Part shown: piece after piece, positions 16,809 through 25,951 of the stretch
Layout: every line of letters starts with the position of its first letter
How positions within the stretch are numbered: position 1 is the stretch's first letter
Source of the DNA: CAWCKS01 sp963763485
Lineage (GTDB): Bacteria; Pseudomonadota; Alphaproteobacteria; Rhizobiales; Xanthobacteraceae
Direction: 5' to 3'
Assembly (NCBI GenBank): GCA_963763485.1
Contig: CAVXOW010000003.1
Span: forward strand, 567,591 to 631,590
DNA: 64,000 nt
Notes under the pieces: model-generated
Told to the model about the DNA's origin: nothing
Database searches by the model: none
Seen by the model: only the letters and a program-made list of their open reading frames with translations
Translations under genes and position numbers: made by a program

Positions 16809-17395
16809 TTCAACAAATCCGACGCCGTGATGATCGATTGCGCGATCTCGGCAATTTTCTTCTTCTCGCGCATCGCCGTTGAGCGCATCAACACATACGC
16901 CTCCTCTTCATTGAGGTTCTTCACTTTCATAAGTATGCCCTTGGCGCGGTCGATGACTTTGCGTTCCTCGAGCGCCGACTTGGTCCGGTCCAGTTCGTCC
17001 TGCAGCTTGGCGAACGCATTGAAGCGCGAGATGCAGAGGTCGATGATCGACTTGATGCGCTCTTTCTTCAGCCCGTCGACGATATAGGCGGAGACACCGG
17101 CATCGACCGAGGCCTGGATCGAGGCCGTATCGCTCTGGTCGACGAACATTGCGGTTGGCCGGCGCACCGCGCGGCTGACCTGGAACATCTGCTCAAGCAT
17201 GTCGCGGCGCGGATTTTCCAGATCGATCACAATGACGTCGGGGTCGATCTTGTAGATCGTCGCCAGCAGGTTCGTCATCTCGCTGATGTGATGGACCGCG
17301 GTGTAGCCGGCGTCGCGCAGGCCGTCTTCGAGGATCGCGGCCCGGATCGGACTCTCATCCACGATCACGATTTTGACGGGCGAATCCGGCGCCAT
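16805..17395 (-). CDS. nasT: ANTAR antitermination regulator NasT
   Basis: A 196-residue response regulator-like protein. Residues 7-125 form a receiver domain with a conserved acceptor-like aspartate at residue 58 (VIVIDLENP). Residues about 130-190 form an ANTAR RNA-binding domain (AKLQDELDRTKSALEERKVIDRAKGI start, then KNLNEEEAYVLMRSTAM). NasT binds paired hexaloop hairpins in nitrate-gene leaders and prevents termination. It is first in a two-gene unit with nasS, and about 180 bp of free sequence separates it from the divergent rimO. Confidence 0.93.
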   Translation of the reverse strand: MAPDSPVKIVIVDESPIRAAILEDGLRDAGYTAVHHISEMTNLLATIYKIDPDVIVIDLENPRRDMLEQMFQVSRAVRRPTAMFVDQSDTASIQASVDAGVSAYIVDGLKKERIKSIIDLCISRFNAFAKLQDELDRTKSALEERKVIDRAKGILMKVKNLNEEEAYVLMRSTAMREKKKIAEIAQSIITASDLLK

Positions 17396-17575
17396 TCTGT
17401 AAAGCCTGTCAGCCGGAGGTCCGGCACATCATCGTCCCATGAATCGGCCCGTCGGCGGCGACGGATGATCCAGGTCTTTCAATTCAGCCGTCAGACGCCG
17501 GCGCTGGCGGACGGAAAGCCTTGAAATCGCTTGTTATCAAGGCTAGCTGCTGCAGTTCTAGCTGGACCATGATGG

Positions 17576-18901
17576 ATGGACAAGAGCCGCGCGCCGGTTG
17601 TGAGCTTCGTTTCGCTTGGATGCCCCAAGGCTTTGGTGGATTCCGAGCGCATCATCACGCGCCTGCGTGCGGAGGGCTATGAGCTCGCCCGCAAGCACGA
17701 CGGCGCCGATCTCGTGATCGTCAACACCTGCGGGTTCCTCGACAGCGCCAAGCAGGAGTCGCTCGGTGCGATCGGCGAGGCCATGGCGGAGAACGGCAAG
17801 GTCATCGTCACCGGCTGCATGGGCGCGGAACCCGAGCAGATCTCGCAACGCTTTCCGCAACTGCTGTCGATCACCGGCCCACAGCAATATGAGAGCGTAC
17901 TGGACGCGGTGCATCGAGCGTTGCCGCCGCAGCACAATGCGCTGATCGACCTCCTGCCGCCACAGGGCATCAAGCTGACGCCGCGGCACTACGCATATTT
18001 GAAGATTTCCGAAGGCTGCAATAATCGTTGCACCTTCTGCATCATTCCAAAACTGCGCGGTGATCTGGTGTCGCGCCCGATCGACGACGTCTTGCGCGAG
18101 GCTGAGCGCCTGGTGAAGGCCGGTGTCAAGGAGTTGCTCGTCATCTCGCAGGACACGTCCGCCTATGGCGTCGACATCAAATATGCTGCGAGCCAATGGC
18201 GCGACCGCGAAGTACGTGCCCGGTTCTACGATCTGGCAAAGGAGCTCGGTGAGCTCGGCGCCTGGGTGCGGCTGCAGTACGTCTACCCCTACCCGCATGT
18301 CGATGAGGTCATCGGCTTGATGACCGAGGGCAAGGTACTGCCCTATCTCGACATCCCGTTCCAGCATAGCAACCCCGAAGTGTTAAAGCGGATGAAGCGG
18401 CCGGCCGCGATGGACAAAACTCTCGCCCGGATCGCAAGCTGGCGCGAGACCTGCCCTGAACTGACGTTGCGCTCGACTTTCATCGTCGGATTCCCTGGTG
18501 AGACCGAAGCCGAGTTCGCCGACCTCCTCAGCTGGCTCGACGAGGCCGAGATCGACCGTGTCGGTTGCTTCAAATACGAGCCGGTCCGGGGCGCCACCGC
18601 CAACGCGCTCGACGGTGCGGTGCCCGACGAGGTCAAGGCCGAGCGCTATCAGCGACTGATGGCGCACCAGCAAAGAATTTCGGCGCGGCGCTTGAAGCGC
18701 AAGATCGGCACGCGCCAGCAAGTCATCATCGACGACGCCGGTCCGAGCGTCGCCAAGGGCCGCAGCAAAGGTGATGCGCCCGAGATCGACGGCGCCGTTT
18801 ACGTCGCAAGCCGCCGCCCGTTGCGTCAGGGCGAAATCGTGACCGTCAAGATCGAGCGCTCCGACGAATACGATCTGCATGGCAGCGCGGTCGGGTTTTA
18901 G
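17576..18901 (+). CDS. rimO: Ribosomal protein S12 methylthiotransferase RimO
   Basis: A 441-residue radical-SAM methylthiotransferase that modifies an aspartate of ribosomal protein S12. The UPF0004 domain carries its three cluster cysteines (SLGCPKA, VNTCGF, VTGCMG). The radical SAM cluster motif is CNNRCTFC near residue 145, and a TRAM domain occupies the last 65 residues. Length and order match the family. The ATG at 17576 is used; an upstream ATG at 17568 is in another frame. No operon partner is evident. Confidence 0.95.
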   Translation: MDKSRAPVVSFVSLGCPKALVDSERIITRLRAEGYELARKHDGADLVIVNTCGFLDSAKQESLGAIGEAMAENGKVIVTGCMGAEPEQISQRFPQLLSITGPQQYESVLDAVHRALPPQHNALIDLLPPQGIKLTPRHYAYLKISEGCNNRCTFCIIPKLRGDLVSRPIDDVLREAERLVKAGVKELLVISQDTSAYGVDIKYAASQWRDREVRARFYDLAKELGELGAWVRLQYVYPYPHVDEVIGLMTEGKVLPYLDIPFQHSNPEVLKRMKRPAAMDKTLARIASWRETCPELTLRSTFIVGFPGETEAEFADLLSWLDEAEIDRVGCFKYEPVRGATANALDGAVPDEVKAERYQRLMAHQQRISARRLKRKIGTRQQVIIDDAGPSVAKGRSKGDAPEIDGAVYVASRRPLRQGEIVTVKIERSDEYDLHGSAVGF

Positions 18902-18992
18902 CGCGCGACCAAAACTCCCCCAAAATGCGCGAAAAGCGAAATTGAGTCAGCTCACTAGCGGGAGCCGGTGGTCACACCAGCTGGCGCGGCTC

Positions 18993-19022
18993 TTGACGAA
19001 CTCCCCCGAACGGCTGTATGGC
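18993..19022 (+). promoter_or_regulatory. Candidate sigma-70-type promoter before argD leader
   Basis: TTGACG at 18993-18998 and TATGGC at 19017-19022, separated by 18 bp. The -35 element is close to consensus; the -10 element is weak. It would start transcription near 19029. Confidence 0.4.
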
Positions 19023-19028
19023 CGCAGC

Positions 19029-19197
19029 ATGATTTGCTAAACCGGCCACGACCTGCGCCATCCGCCGCCGTCGCTATCGCGACAGCGAAGGGCGCCGCCG
19101 TGTCCGGGAATAAGAGCTGAAACGCCACTAAACGCTTCAGCAGAATTCTTCGGAAAGAGGCCGCGCCAAGACAAAGCGCGGCCTCTTTCTTTTTCGC
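19029..19197 (+). ncRNA. Possible small RNA or attenuated leader upstream of argD
   Basis: The 320-bp gap before argD has a promoter-like pair and then, 25 bp before the argD ATG, a very strong terminator. Between them are hairpin-forming stretches, such as GGCGGCGG complementarity around 19060-19100, and no convincing open frame. A transcript of about 165 nt ending at the terminator would be either an independent small RNA or an attenuator controlling argD. I cannot assign a known RNA family. Confidence 0.4.
19154..19194 (+). terminator. Strong intrinsic terminator upstream of argD
   Basis: A perfect 13-bp stem, AAAGAGGCCGCGC with GCGCGGCCTCTTT, has a 9-base loop and is followed by CTTTTTC. 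It lies in front of argD rather than behind a recognised gene, since rimO ends 250 bp earlier. Confidence 0.8.
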
Positions 19198-19222
19198 GCT
19201 CATTCAACCCGGGAGAACCACC

Positions 19223-20419
19223 ATGACCACCACCAAGCCTGCCTTCGACGCACTGATGGAGATCACCGCGCGGCCACCGATCGTGTTCGTGAAGGGCCAA
19301 GGCTCCTATCTCTGGGATCACACCGGCAAGCGTTATCTCGATTTCATCCAGGGCTGGGCGGTCAACACGCTCGGCCATTCGCCAAAACTGCTGGTCGATG
19401 CCCTGACACAGCAGGCCGCGCGCCTCGTCACGCCGAGCCCGGCGTTCTACAACGACGCCAGCCTCGACCTGGCACAGCTTCTCATCGAGGTCAGCGTGTT
19501 CGATCAGGTGTTCTTCGCCAATTCCGGCGCAGAGGCCATCGAAGGCGCGATCAAGCTTGCGCGCAAGTACGGTGCCGTCCACAAGGGCGGCGCGTTCGAG
19601 ATCATCACCTTCGAGGACGGTTTCCACGGCCGCACGCTCGCCGCGATGTCTGCCTCGGGCAAGAAGGCCTTCGAGCCATTGTTCGAGCCGAAGGTGAAAG
19701 GCTTTCCGAAAGCTGTGCTCAACGACATCGCCTCCGTCGAGCAGTTGATCGGGCCGAACACCGTCGCTGTGATGATCGAGCCGATCCAGGGCGAGGCCGG
19801 CGTCTTGCCCGCAACGCATGAATTCCTGCAGCAGTTACGTGCGCTAACGCGCAAGCACGAATTGCTGTTGATCGTCGACGAGATCCAGACCGGCATCGGC
19901 CGCCTCGGCGCGATGTTCGCCTATGAGCAGGCTGGCATCGAGCCCGACATCATGGTGCTCGGCAAGGGCATCGGCGGCGGCGTGCCGCTCGCTACCCTGC
20001 TTGCGACCGACGCAGTGTCCTGTTTCGAACATGGCGATCAGGGCGGCACCTTCAACGGCAGTCCGCTGATGTGCGCCGCGGGCCTCGCAATCGTACAACA
20101 CGTCGCGCAGCCGGAGTTCCTGCAGAACGTCGTCCGCAACGGCCAATTGTTGGGCAGCGAACTGCAAAAGCTCTCCGCGCGCCACGCCCTCGGCGGCATC
20201 CGCGGCACCGGCCTGTTGCAGGCGCTCGATCTGAAGCGCCCAATCGGCCCCGCTCTCGTCAATGACGCGCGAAACGACGGCCTGTTGCTGAACTCGCCGC
20301 GGCCGGATTCGCTGCGCTTCATGCCGGCTCTCAACGTCAGTGCAGCCGAAATCGGCGAGATGATCGCGACCCTCGACGGCGTCCTGACGAGGATGGGCGC
20401 CGCACGCTGCGTCGCATAG
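19223..20419 (+). CDS. argD: Acetylornithine/succinyldiaminopimelate-type aminotransferase
   Basis: A 398-residue fold-type I class III aminotransferase of the ArgD group. It should convert N-acetylglutamate semialdehyde to N2-acetylornithine with glutamate. Motifs are FANSGAEAIEGAIKLAR near residue 95 (phosphate binding), the DEIQTGIGR aspartate near 220 and the PLP lysine in MVLGKGIGGG near 250. Rhizobial genomes often have more than one class III enzyme, so the exact amine substrate is not certain; there are no arginine genes beside it. The ATG has GGGAGAACCACC directly before it, a good ribosome binding site. Confidence 0.8.
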   Translation: MTTTKPAFDALMEITARPPIVFVKGQGSYLWDHTGKRYLDFIQGWAVNTLGHSPKLLVDALTQQAARLVTPSPAFYNDASLDLAQLLIEVSVFDQVFFANSGAEAIEGAIKLARKYGAVHKGGAFEIITFEDGFHGRTLAAMSASGKKAFEPLFEPKVKGFPKAVLNDIASVEQLIGPNTVAVMIEPIQGEAGVLPATHEFLQQLRALTRKHELLLIVDEIQTGIGRLGAMFAYEQAGIEPDIMVLGKGIGGGVPLATLLATDAVSCFEHGDQGGTFNGSPLMCAAGLAIVQHVAQPEFLQNVVRNGQLLGSELQKLSARHALGGIRGTGLLQALDLKRPIGPALVNDARNDGLLLNSPRPDSLRFMPALNVSAAEIGEMIATLDGVLTRMGAARCVA

Positions 20420-20442
20420 CGGGGCAGCGGCGAGAAAGGAAC

Positions 20443-20928
20443 ATGACCATGGTGGCCATGGATTGGCCGAAGCTGCCATTGACCGGTCGGTGCCCATGCG
20501 AGGCCGTACGGTACGAGGTCACGGCAATGCCGCGCTTCGTCTACGCCTGTCATTGCACGGAATGCCAGCGCTGGTCGGGCAGTACGTTCAGCATGTCGAT
20601 GCCGGTCGCGTCTGACGCGTTTCGCATCACGCACGGCGAACCCAGGCCATGGAGCCGCGAAGGCAACAGCGGCATCCGCTCCACCTACTGGTTCTGTGGC
20701 GGATGCGGCGGCCGAGTGTACGGTCAACGCGAGGGCCGGCCCGAGAGCGTGGTCGTTCGCGCGGGCACCCTTGACCAGACCTGGTGGCTGCGCCCAATCG
20801 CCCACGTCTACCTGCGGAGCGCTCAAGCCTGGCAGCGGATTCCAAACCACATGGAGTGCTTCGATACGGTACCGGCGGATTTCGCACCTTTCGCGGAGAA
20901 ATGGCGCAATCTCTACCAGGAGCAGTGA
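20443..20928 (+). CDS. GFA/CENP-V family zinc-binding protein
   Basis: A 161-residue protein of the glutathione-dependent formaldehyde-activating (GFA/CENP-V) fold. Zinc ligands are visible as GRCPCEAVRYE near residue 15, the pair CHCTECQ near 37 and CGGCGGRVYG near 85. Most members have no proven activity, and the original formaldehyde role is doubtful. It follows argD by 23 bp and may be cotranscribed. Three in-frame ATGs (20443, 20449, 20458) are possible; AGGAACATGACC favours the first. Confidence 0.8.
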   Translation: MTMVAMDWPKLPLTGRCPCEAVRYEVTAMPRFVYACHCTECQRWSGSTFSMSMPVASDAFRITHGEPRPWSREGNSGIRSTYWFCGGCGGRVYGQREGRPESVVVRAGTLDQTWWLRPIAHVYLRSAQAWQRIPNHMECFDTVPADFAPFAEKWRNLYQEQ

Positions 20929-20938
20929 AGCACCGGGG

Positions 20939-21913
20939 TCAGGGCTTCAGAATCGAAGCTCCGGTCGTGGTCCGGCTCTCGAGGTCGCGGTGCGCCTTCG
21001 CTGCGTCCTTCAGCGCGTAGGCGTGATGGATCGGCACCTTCAGGCTGCCACTGATCACGGCGGAGAACATGGTGTCGGCGGCGGACAGCAAATCCCGGCG
21101 CTTGGCAATGTAATCGTTGAGCGACGGCCGCGTCGCGAACAGCGAGCCGCGGCGCTGCAGTTCGCCGATCGAAAACGGCGGCACCACGCCCGAGGCGTTG
21201 CCGAACGAGACGAACATGCCGAGCGGCCTTAAGCAATCAAGCGAGCCGGGGAAGGTTTTCTTGCCGACGCCGTCATAGACCACATTGCAGAGCTCGCCCC
21301 GCGTGATCTTCTTCACGGCGGCGACGAAATCCTCGTCGTCATAGAGGATGACGTGGTCGCAGCCATTGGAGCTGGCCAGATCGGCCTTCTCGCGCGAACC
21401 GACCGTGCCGATGACATTGGCGCCGAGGGCCTTCGCCCACTGGCAGGCCAGCAAACCGATGCCGCCGGCGGCCGCGTGGATCAGCACGTTATGGCCCGGC
21501 TCGACCTTGAAGGTCCGATGCAGCAGATAGTGCACCGTCAGGCCCTTTAGCATCAAGACCGCGCCCTGCTCATACGAGATCATATCCGGCAGCTTCACCA
21601 GCCGGTCGGCGGGCATCAGCCGCTCGGAGGCGTAACCGCCAAGCGCATAGGTATAGGCGACGCGATCGCCTGGATGGAAACCGGTGACACCGCTGCCGAC
21701 TTCGACCACCTCGCCGGCCGCTTCGTTGCCGGCGATGAACGGCAGGGTCGGAGCCTTGTAGAGGCCGCTGCGGAAATAGCAGTCGATGAAGTTCAGTCCG
21801 CTGACGTGCTGCCGGATCCGCACCTCGCCGGCTCCCGGAGAGGCGACCTCGACATCCTCATAAACCAGCGCTTCAGGGCCACCGGGCTGGTGCACGCGGA
21901 CTGCCTTGGCCAT
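20939..21913 (-). CDS. NADPH:quinone oxidoreductase (zeta-crystallin type)
   Basis: A 324-residue zinc-free medium-chain dehydrogenase/reductase. The N-terminus (residues 1-30) and GNEAAGEVVEVGSGVTGF near 62 are typical of the QOR group. The nucleotide fold has HAAAGGIGLLACQWAKALGA near 145. No catalytic or structural zinc cysteine cluster is present, as expected for QOR. It would reduce quinones with NADPH by one- or two-electron transfer. It is convergent with the GFA gene and 54 bp from terC. Confidence 0.9.
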   Translation of the reverse strand: MAKAVRVHQPGGPEALVYEDVEVASPGAGEVRIRQHVSGLNFIDCYFRSGLYKAPTLPFIAGNEAAGEVVEVGSGVTGFHPGDRVAYTYALGGYASERLMPADRLVKLPDMISYEQGAVLMLKGLTVHYLLHRTFKVEPGHNVLIHAAAGGIGLLACQWAKALGANVIGTVGSREKADLASSNGCDHVILYDDEDFVAAVKKITRGELCNVVYDGVGKKTFPGSLDCLRPLGMFVSFGNASGVVPPFSIGELQRRGSLFATRPSLNDYIAKRRDLLSAADTMFSAVISGSLKVPIHHAYALKDAAKAHRDLESRTTTGASILKP

Positions 21914-21967
21914 TTCGTTTCTCCCGGTGACGATCGCTGATTGGAGCGGACCTTACGGGTGGTTGCG

Positions 21968-22696
21968 TCAATCGACAACCTTGTTCCGGTTGCGCCGCGC
22001 CAGAATATTGAACACCTCGACGGCGAAAGCGAATGCGATTGCGAAATAGATGTAGCCGCGCGGGATGTGGAATTTGAAACCGTCCGCGACCAGTGCCATG
22101 CCGATCAGAACCAGGAACGACAGTGCCAGCATTTTGGTCGTCGGATGCCGCGCGACGAAGGTCGCGACCGGGTTCGACGACACGTACATGATAGCGACCG
22201 CGATGATAACCGCCGCGATCATGATCTCGAGGTCCTGCGCCATGCCTATCGCTGTGATGATCGAGTTGAGCGAGAACACGAGATCGACGACGATGATTTG
22301 CGCGATCACCCAGAAAAACGCGCTGCCGCTCCGCGCGCCGCCATGGCCACCACCATCGCCGCCTTCAACTTCGGCATGAATTTCGTGGGTCGCTTTGGCG
22401 ATCAGGAACAGGCCACCACCGACCAGAATGACGTCGCGCCAGGAAAATGCGAGGTGCCCGATCGTGACGACCGGCGCTGTCAGCCCGATCAACCAGACCA
22501 GCACGCTCAGCAGCAGGATGCGGAAGATCAGGGCCAGTGCGAGGCCGATCTGGCGCGCCCTTGTCGCTTGCGGCTCTGGCACTCGCGAGACCAGCACCGA
22601 CAGGAAGATCACGTTGTCGATGCCAAGCACGACTTCGAGCGCGGTCAGCGTCACCAGCGCGGCCCAGGCCTCCGCGCTTGTCAAAAGTTCAATCAT
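21968..22696 (-). CDS. TerC family integral membrane protein
   Basis: A 242-residue protein with seven predicted spans. The two family motifs are ALEVVLGIDNVIFLSVL near residue 15 and VDLVFSLNSIITAIGMA near 135, each with acidic or amide residues inside a span. Members are implicated in tellurite resistance and, more recently, in metal export such as manganese loading of exported proteins. A histidine/glycine loop near residues 105-120 could bind metal. The ATG at 22696 overlaps the end of pcs by 8 bp, indicating an operon. Confidence 0.88.
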   Translation of the reverse strand: MIELLTSAEAWAALVTLTALEVVLGIDNVIFLSVLVSRVPEPQATRARQIGLALALIFRILLLSVLVWLIGLTAPVVTIGHLAFSWRDVILVGGGLFLIAKATHEIHAEVEGGDGGGHGGARSGSAFFWVIAQIIVVDLVFSLNSIITAIGMAQDLEIMIAAVIIAVAIMYVSSNPVATFVARHPTTKMLALSFLVLIGMALVADGFKFHIPRGYIYFAIAFAFAVEVFNILARRNRNKVVD

Positions 22697-23441
22697 CGTG
22701 CTCGCCGGCCAGGATGCGCCAGACACCATCGCTGGCAACCATGTAGAGCGCAATTACACACAGCGCCGCCGTCACGAGCCGGGGCACGTCGAAGTCGCGC
22801 CACAACGTGAACAGCACGAGCACGCCCCATGCAGCGACGAGCGCCAGATTCAACCGGCGCCAGCGCTGCACCCGGATCGGATGGATCACATGGATCGGCA
22901 CAAACGTGGCCACCAGCAGTAGCGCAACTGCGATGGCTCCGACCAGTGGCGACGGCCTCAGCAGGAACAGGTAGAACGCGGCGGCATTCCACAGTGTCGG
23001 AAAGCCGCGAAAATGGTTGTCCATGGTCTTCATGCGACGGTCGGCAAAATAGAGCGCCCCGGATACCGATACGGCAATCCCGAGGATGGCGCCGACGAGA
23101 TCCGAAAACAGTCCGCTCGCCGCAATCGCGTAAGCCGGCACGAAGACATAAGTCGTAAAATCAACGACCAAGTCGAGTGTCTCGCCGGACCAGTTCGGCA
23201 ACAGCCCCGCCACGTTGAAGCGCCGCGCCATCGGACCATCGAGCGCGTCTACGACGAGGGCGACGCCGAGCCAGCCGAACATATTGGCCCAATGTTCGCG
23301 TACCGCCTCGAGCAGCGCCATCAAGGCAAAGCCGGCGCCAAGCGCCGTGAAGATGTGGATCACGAACGCGCCGGAACGCTTGATCGCCTTTGGGCGCTCA
23401 GGGCTGGCGCCGCCGGATTCGATGTCTCTGGAATCGCTCAT
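22689..23441 (-). CDS. pcs: Phosphatidylcholine synthase Pcs
   Basis: A 250-residue membrane enzyme that condenses choline with CDP-diacylglycerol to make phosphatidylcholine, a lipid typical of plant-associated Alphaproteobacteria. The CDP-alcohol phosphotransferase motif is near residue 75 (DALDGPMARRF...GETLDLVVDF), with all the conserved D, G, A and R positions. Six to eight spans are predicted. I use the ATG at 23441 (MSDSRDIES). It is first in a pcs-terC unit. Confidence 0.9.
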   Translation of the reverse strand: MSDSRDIESGGASPERPKAIKRSGAFVIHIFTALGAGFALMALLEAVREHWANMFGWLGVALVVDALDGPMARRFNVAGLLPNWSGETLDLVVDFTTYVFVPAYAIAASGLFSDLVGAILGIAVSVSGALYFADRRMKTMDNHFRGFPTLWNAAAFYLFLLRPSPLVGAIAVALLLVATFVPIHVIHPIRVQRWRRLNLALVAAWGVLVLFTLWRDFDVPRLVTAALCVIALYMVASDGVWRILAGEHDD

Positions 23442-23577
23442 TGCTGTTGGGCGGGAGCTTAGCAAATATTCCAGCGTAACAATGTCAACGCTTGCGGCGT
23501 TCGGTCACGTTGGTTTTGCGCGAGCTGACCTGCGTGCGAACTGCTTGAAAATTACCTCTTCAGGGTTCAACTGACGG

Positions 23578-23640
23578 ATGTCCCGGAAAAGCATGTCCTC
23601 GCCTGATCAGGGACGGGTACCGGTTTTCCGAACAGGACAT
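23578..23640. repeat. Palindromic intergenic repeat (AAAAGC/GGTTTTC type)
   Basis: The outer arms ATGTCC and GGACAT and the inner GGAAAA and TTTTCC pair across a 63-bp unit, with ACCGGTTTTCCG near the end. This resembles a common palindromic element of Bradyrhizobium and related genomes. It sits just before the ubiH-like start, so an ATG at its left end should not be taken as the gene start. A related unit is at 46467-46516. Confidence 0.55.
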
Positions 23641-23676
23641 GTGTACGATTGTACGATCGACCACCGGAACTCGGGA

Positions 23677-24870
23677 ATGGACCAGGCGCACTACAAGGCC
23701 GCCCAATACGACGCGGTGGTGGTCGGCGGCGGGCCGGCCGGCCTCGCCGCGGCGCTGGCGCTGGCTTTGGCGAAGGTCCGTACCGCTCTGATCGCCCGGC
23801 GCATTCCCTACGGTGACAATCGCACCACCGCCCTGCTCGGCTCGTCGATCGACAATCTGCAACGCCTTGGCGTGTGGGCCGCGTGCGAGCAAGAGGCGGC
23901 GGCGCTCCGCGTGATGCGCCTGGTCGACAGCACCGACCGCCTGATCCGGGCCCCCGAGGTTCGGTTCGACTGCGGTGAAATCGGGCTCGCCGCGTTCGGC
24001 TACAACATCGAGAACCGGCGGTTGCTGGCCGCCATGGAGACGTGTGCCGAACGTCTTCCCAACCTCGTCCGCATTGATGACGAAGCCGCCAGTGTCCAGA
24101 TCCACCCGGATCATGCGACGCTACAATCCAAAGCTGGCGTGACCGTTGAGGCCAACCTTGTCGTCGGCGCCGATGGCCGCCACTCAATTTGCCGCGACGC
24201 CGCCGGCATCGAGGTGCAGCGCCGCACGCTTGACCAGGCGGCGCTGACCTTCAACGTCGGCCACAGCCGTCCGCACAACGGCGTCTCTACCGAGTTTCAC
24301 ACGGCGAATGGGCCTTGCGTATTCGTACCGCTGCCGGGCGAACGCTGCAGCGTGGTGTGGGTCAACACGCCGCCGGACGCAGCTCGGCTCGCCGCACTCG
24401 ACGACGAGAAGCTGTCCAACGCAATCGCGCGGCAGGCGCATTTCCATCTCGGTGAAATGCGCGTCGAGGGCCCGCGTCACGTTTTTCCGCTGGCGTTCGA
24501 GCAGCCGATGCGACTTGCAGCCAATCGCGTCGCCTTGATCGGAGAGGCCGCCCATGTTGTTCCGCCCATCGGAGCCCAAGGGCTTAACCTCGGCCTGCGC
24601 GACGCGATCGCGATTGCAGACGTAGCCGCCCAGGAGCTCGCCTCCGGCTGCGATCCAGGTTCGGCGCAGGCGCTGGCGCGCTACGAGCAGCTGCGCAAGG
24701 CCGATATTCTCGCGCGCGGCGCCGTGATTGATCTCGCCAATCGCACCCTGCTCGCCGACTTCGTGCCGCTGCAGGCGATTCGCGCCATCGGCATGAAGCT
24801 GCTCGACAAGGTCGGGCCGTTGCGACGGTTCGTCATGCGCGAGGCGCTGGCGAAGTCCAGATCCGACTAG
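23677..24870 (+). CDS. UbiH/UbiF/Coq6-type FAD-dependent hydroxylase
   Basis: A 397-residue flavoprotein monooxygenase. The FAD dinucleotide motif VVGGGPAGLAAALALAL is near residue 13, the DG motif VGADGRHS near 160, and the second FAD motif with the ubiquinone-hydroxylase signature (ALIGEAAHVVPPIGAQGLNL) near 285. It would hydroxylate a ubiquinone ring position; which of C1, C5 or C6 is not determinable. The ATG at 23677 (MDQAHYKAA) is chosen because the upstream ATG at 23578 lies within a palindromic repeat. Confidence 0.85.
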   Translation: MDQAHYKAAQYDAVVVGGGPAGLAAALALALAKVRTALIARRIPYGDNRTTALLGSSIDNLQRLGVWAACEQEAAALRVMRLVDSTDRLIRAPEVRFDCGEIGLAAFGYNIENRRLLAAMETCAERLPNLVRIDDEAASVQIHPDHATLQSKAGVTVEANLVVGADGRHSICRDAAGIEVQRRTLDQAALTFNVGHSRPHNGVSTEFHTANGPCVFVPLPGERCSVVWVNTPPDAARLAALDDEKLSNAIARQAHFHLGEMRVEGPRHVFPLAFEQPMRLAANRVALIGEAAHVVPPIGAQGLNLGLRDAIAIADVAAQELASGCDPGSAQALARYEQLRKADILARGAVIDLANRTLLADFVPLQAIRAIGMKLLDKVGPLRRFVMREALAKSRSD

Positions 24871-25436
24871 TTCAGACCGAACCAGTTGATCCCGAGCAGG
24901 CACATCATTGCTGTCGGCGTCGCGATCAGCGGATGAGAAACAAAGTCTGTTTTGCAACGTACCTTATCGTCGACAACATCGGCCTTTCGTCGTGGTCAAG
25001 CAGCGCCATCAGCAAAGGGAGTAGCGAAGACAGGAAAACATTGCCGAAGCAGAAGATCAGCGCGACGAGAACCGCAGCCTTGGCGCTGAGTGTCGCCTGC
25101 GCAAGCCCCGGCCCCTTCTAACCGATGTTGCCGTAGCCACCGGCGGGCCCGCGATAATCGCCTGGCGCCGCTGAACGCGATCGGTCGCCAGTGCGACAAT
25201 TGATGCGAGGGTAAATCCAGTCGCGGCGGTTAATGTCGTCGCGATCACGAACGGCGGATTGATGAGCCGTTTGGGCGGCGTTTTCGCAAGGATACCGAAG
25301 AACAAAGCCCGCAGCGAGACGTCGAGCAGGAAGAGGTTGATCCATTCGAGTCCGCTCTCGGCGATTTGCTTGAACTTGCCACAAGCGAACCCGACAAACT
25401 GAACTACGGGAATGCGAGATTGAGAAGATCGATCAT
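24867..25436 (-). pseudogene. AEC family (auxin efflux carrier-type) transporter, degraded
   Basis: Pieces of an AEC/MdcF-type permease are readable on the minus strand: MIDLLNLAFP then TAG, GFACGKFKQIAESGLEWINL, FFGILAKTP and NPPFVIATTLTAATGF in a second frame, AGGYGNIG then TAG then KGPGLAQATLSAKAAV, and finally TAMMCLLGINWFGLN with the proper stop. Two amber codons replace expected tyrosines, at least two frameshifts are present, and the total of 570 bp is about 350 bp short of a normal gene, so the middle of the second half is deleted. The end overlaps the stop of the ubiH-like gene. Confidence 0.75.
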
Positions 25437-25576
25437 CGACTTAAGTCGACTGCCAGGCGGACGACGACCCTGCCCCCTCGCCGGGCCGAACCCATCACCA
25501 AATGTTGGGCGATTTGCGGGGGGCGGGTCGCGATGCCGCCTCTAGCATCAGCCACAATCCTGGTCTATTCGGACGT

Positions 25577-25909
25577 ATGATGAAGACGCGGACAGCCAAG
25601 TTTCAGATCGGGCAGGTCGTCAAGCACCGGATTTATCCGTTCCGGGGCGTGATTTTCGACATCGATCCCGAATTCAACAATACTGAGGAATGGTGGCTGT
25701 CGATTCCGGAAGAGGTTCGACCGCGCAAGGACCAGCCGTTCTATCATTTGCTCGCGGAGAACTCGGAGAGCGAATACATCGCTTATGTCTCGGAACAGAA
25801 CCTGCTGCCAGATACCTCCGGCGAACCGGTCAGGCACTCGCAAGTGGCCGAGATCTTCGTCAAGGATCGTGCCGGTTCGTACCGACCGCGCAATTCGACG
25901 CTGAACTGA
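25577..25909 (+). CDS. hspQ: Heat shock protein HspQ (YccV-like)
   Basis: A 110-residue protein of the HspQ/YccV hemimethylated-DNA-binding fold. The FQIGQVVKHRIYPFRGVIFDIDPEF start (in pieces: KFQIGQVVKHR, PFRGVIFDID), NTEEWW and PFYHLLAEN...YIAYVSEQNLL follow the family closely. HspQ stimulates proteolysis of certain substrates by Lon or Clp proteases after heat stress. The tandem ATGATG at 25577 is the start because the upstream extension is not conserved. A strong terminator follows. Confidence 0.92.
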   Translation: MMKTRTAKFQIGQVVKHRIYPFRGVIFDIDPEFNNTEEWWLSIPEEVRPRKDQPFYHLLAENSESEYIAYVSEQNLLPDTSGEPVRHSQVAEIFVKDRAGSYRPRNSTLN

Positions 25910-25951
25910 TGTTTCGCAACTGACGTTTCGCAAACGAGCCCGCGAAAATGA

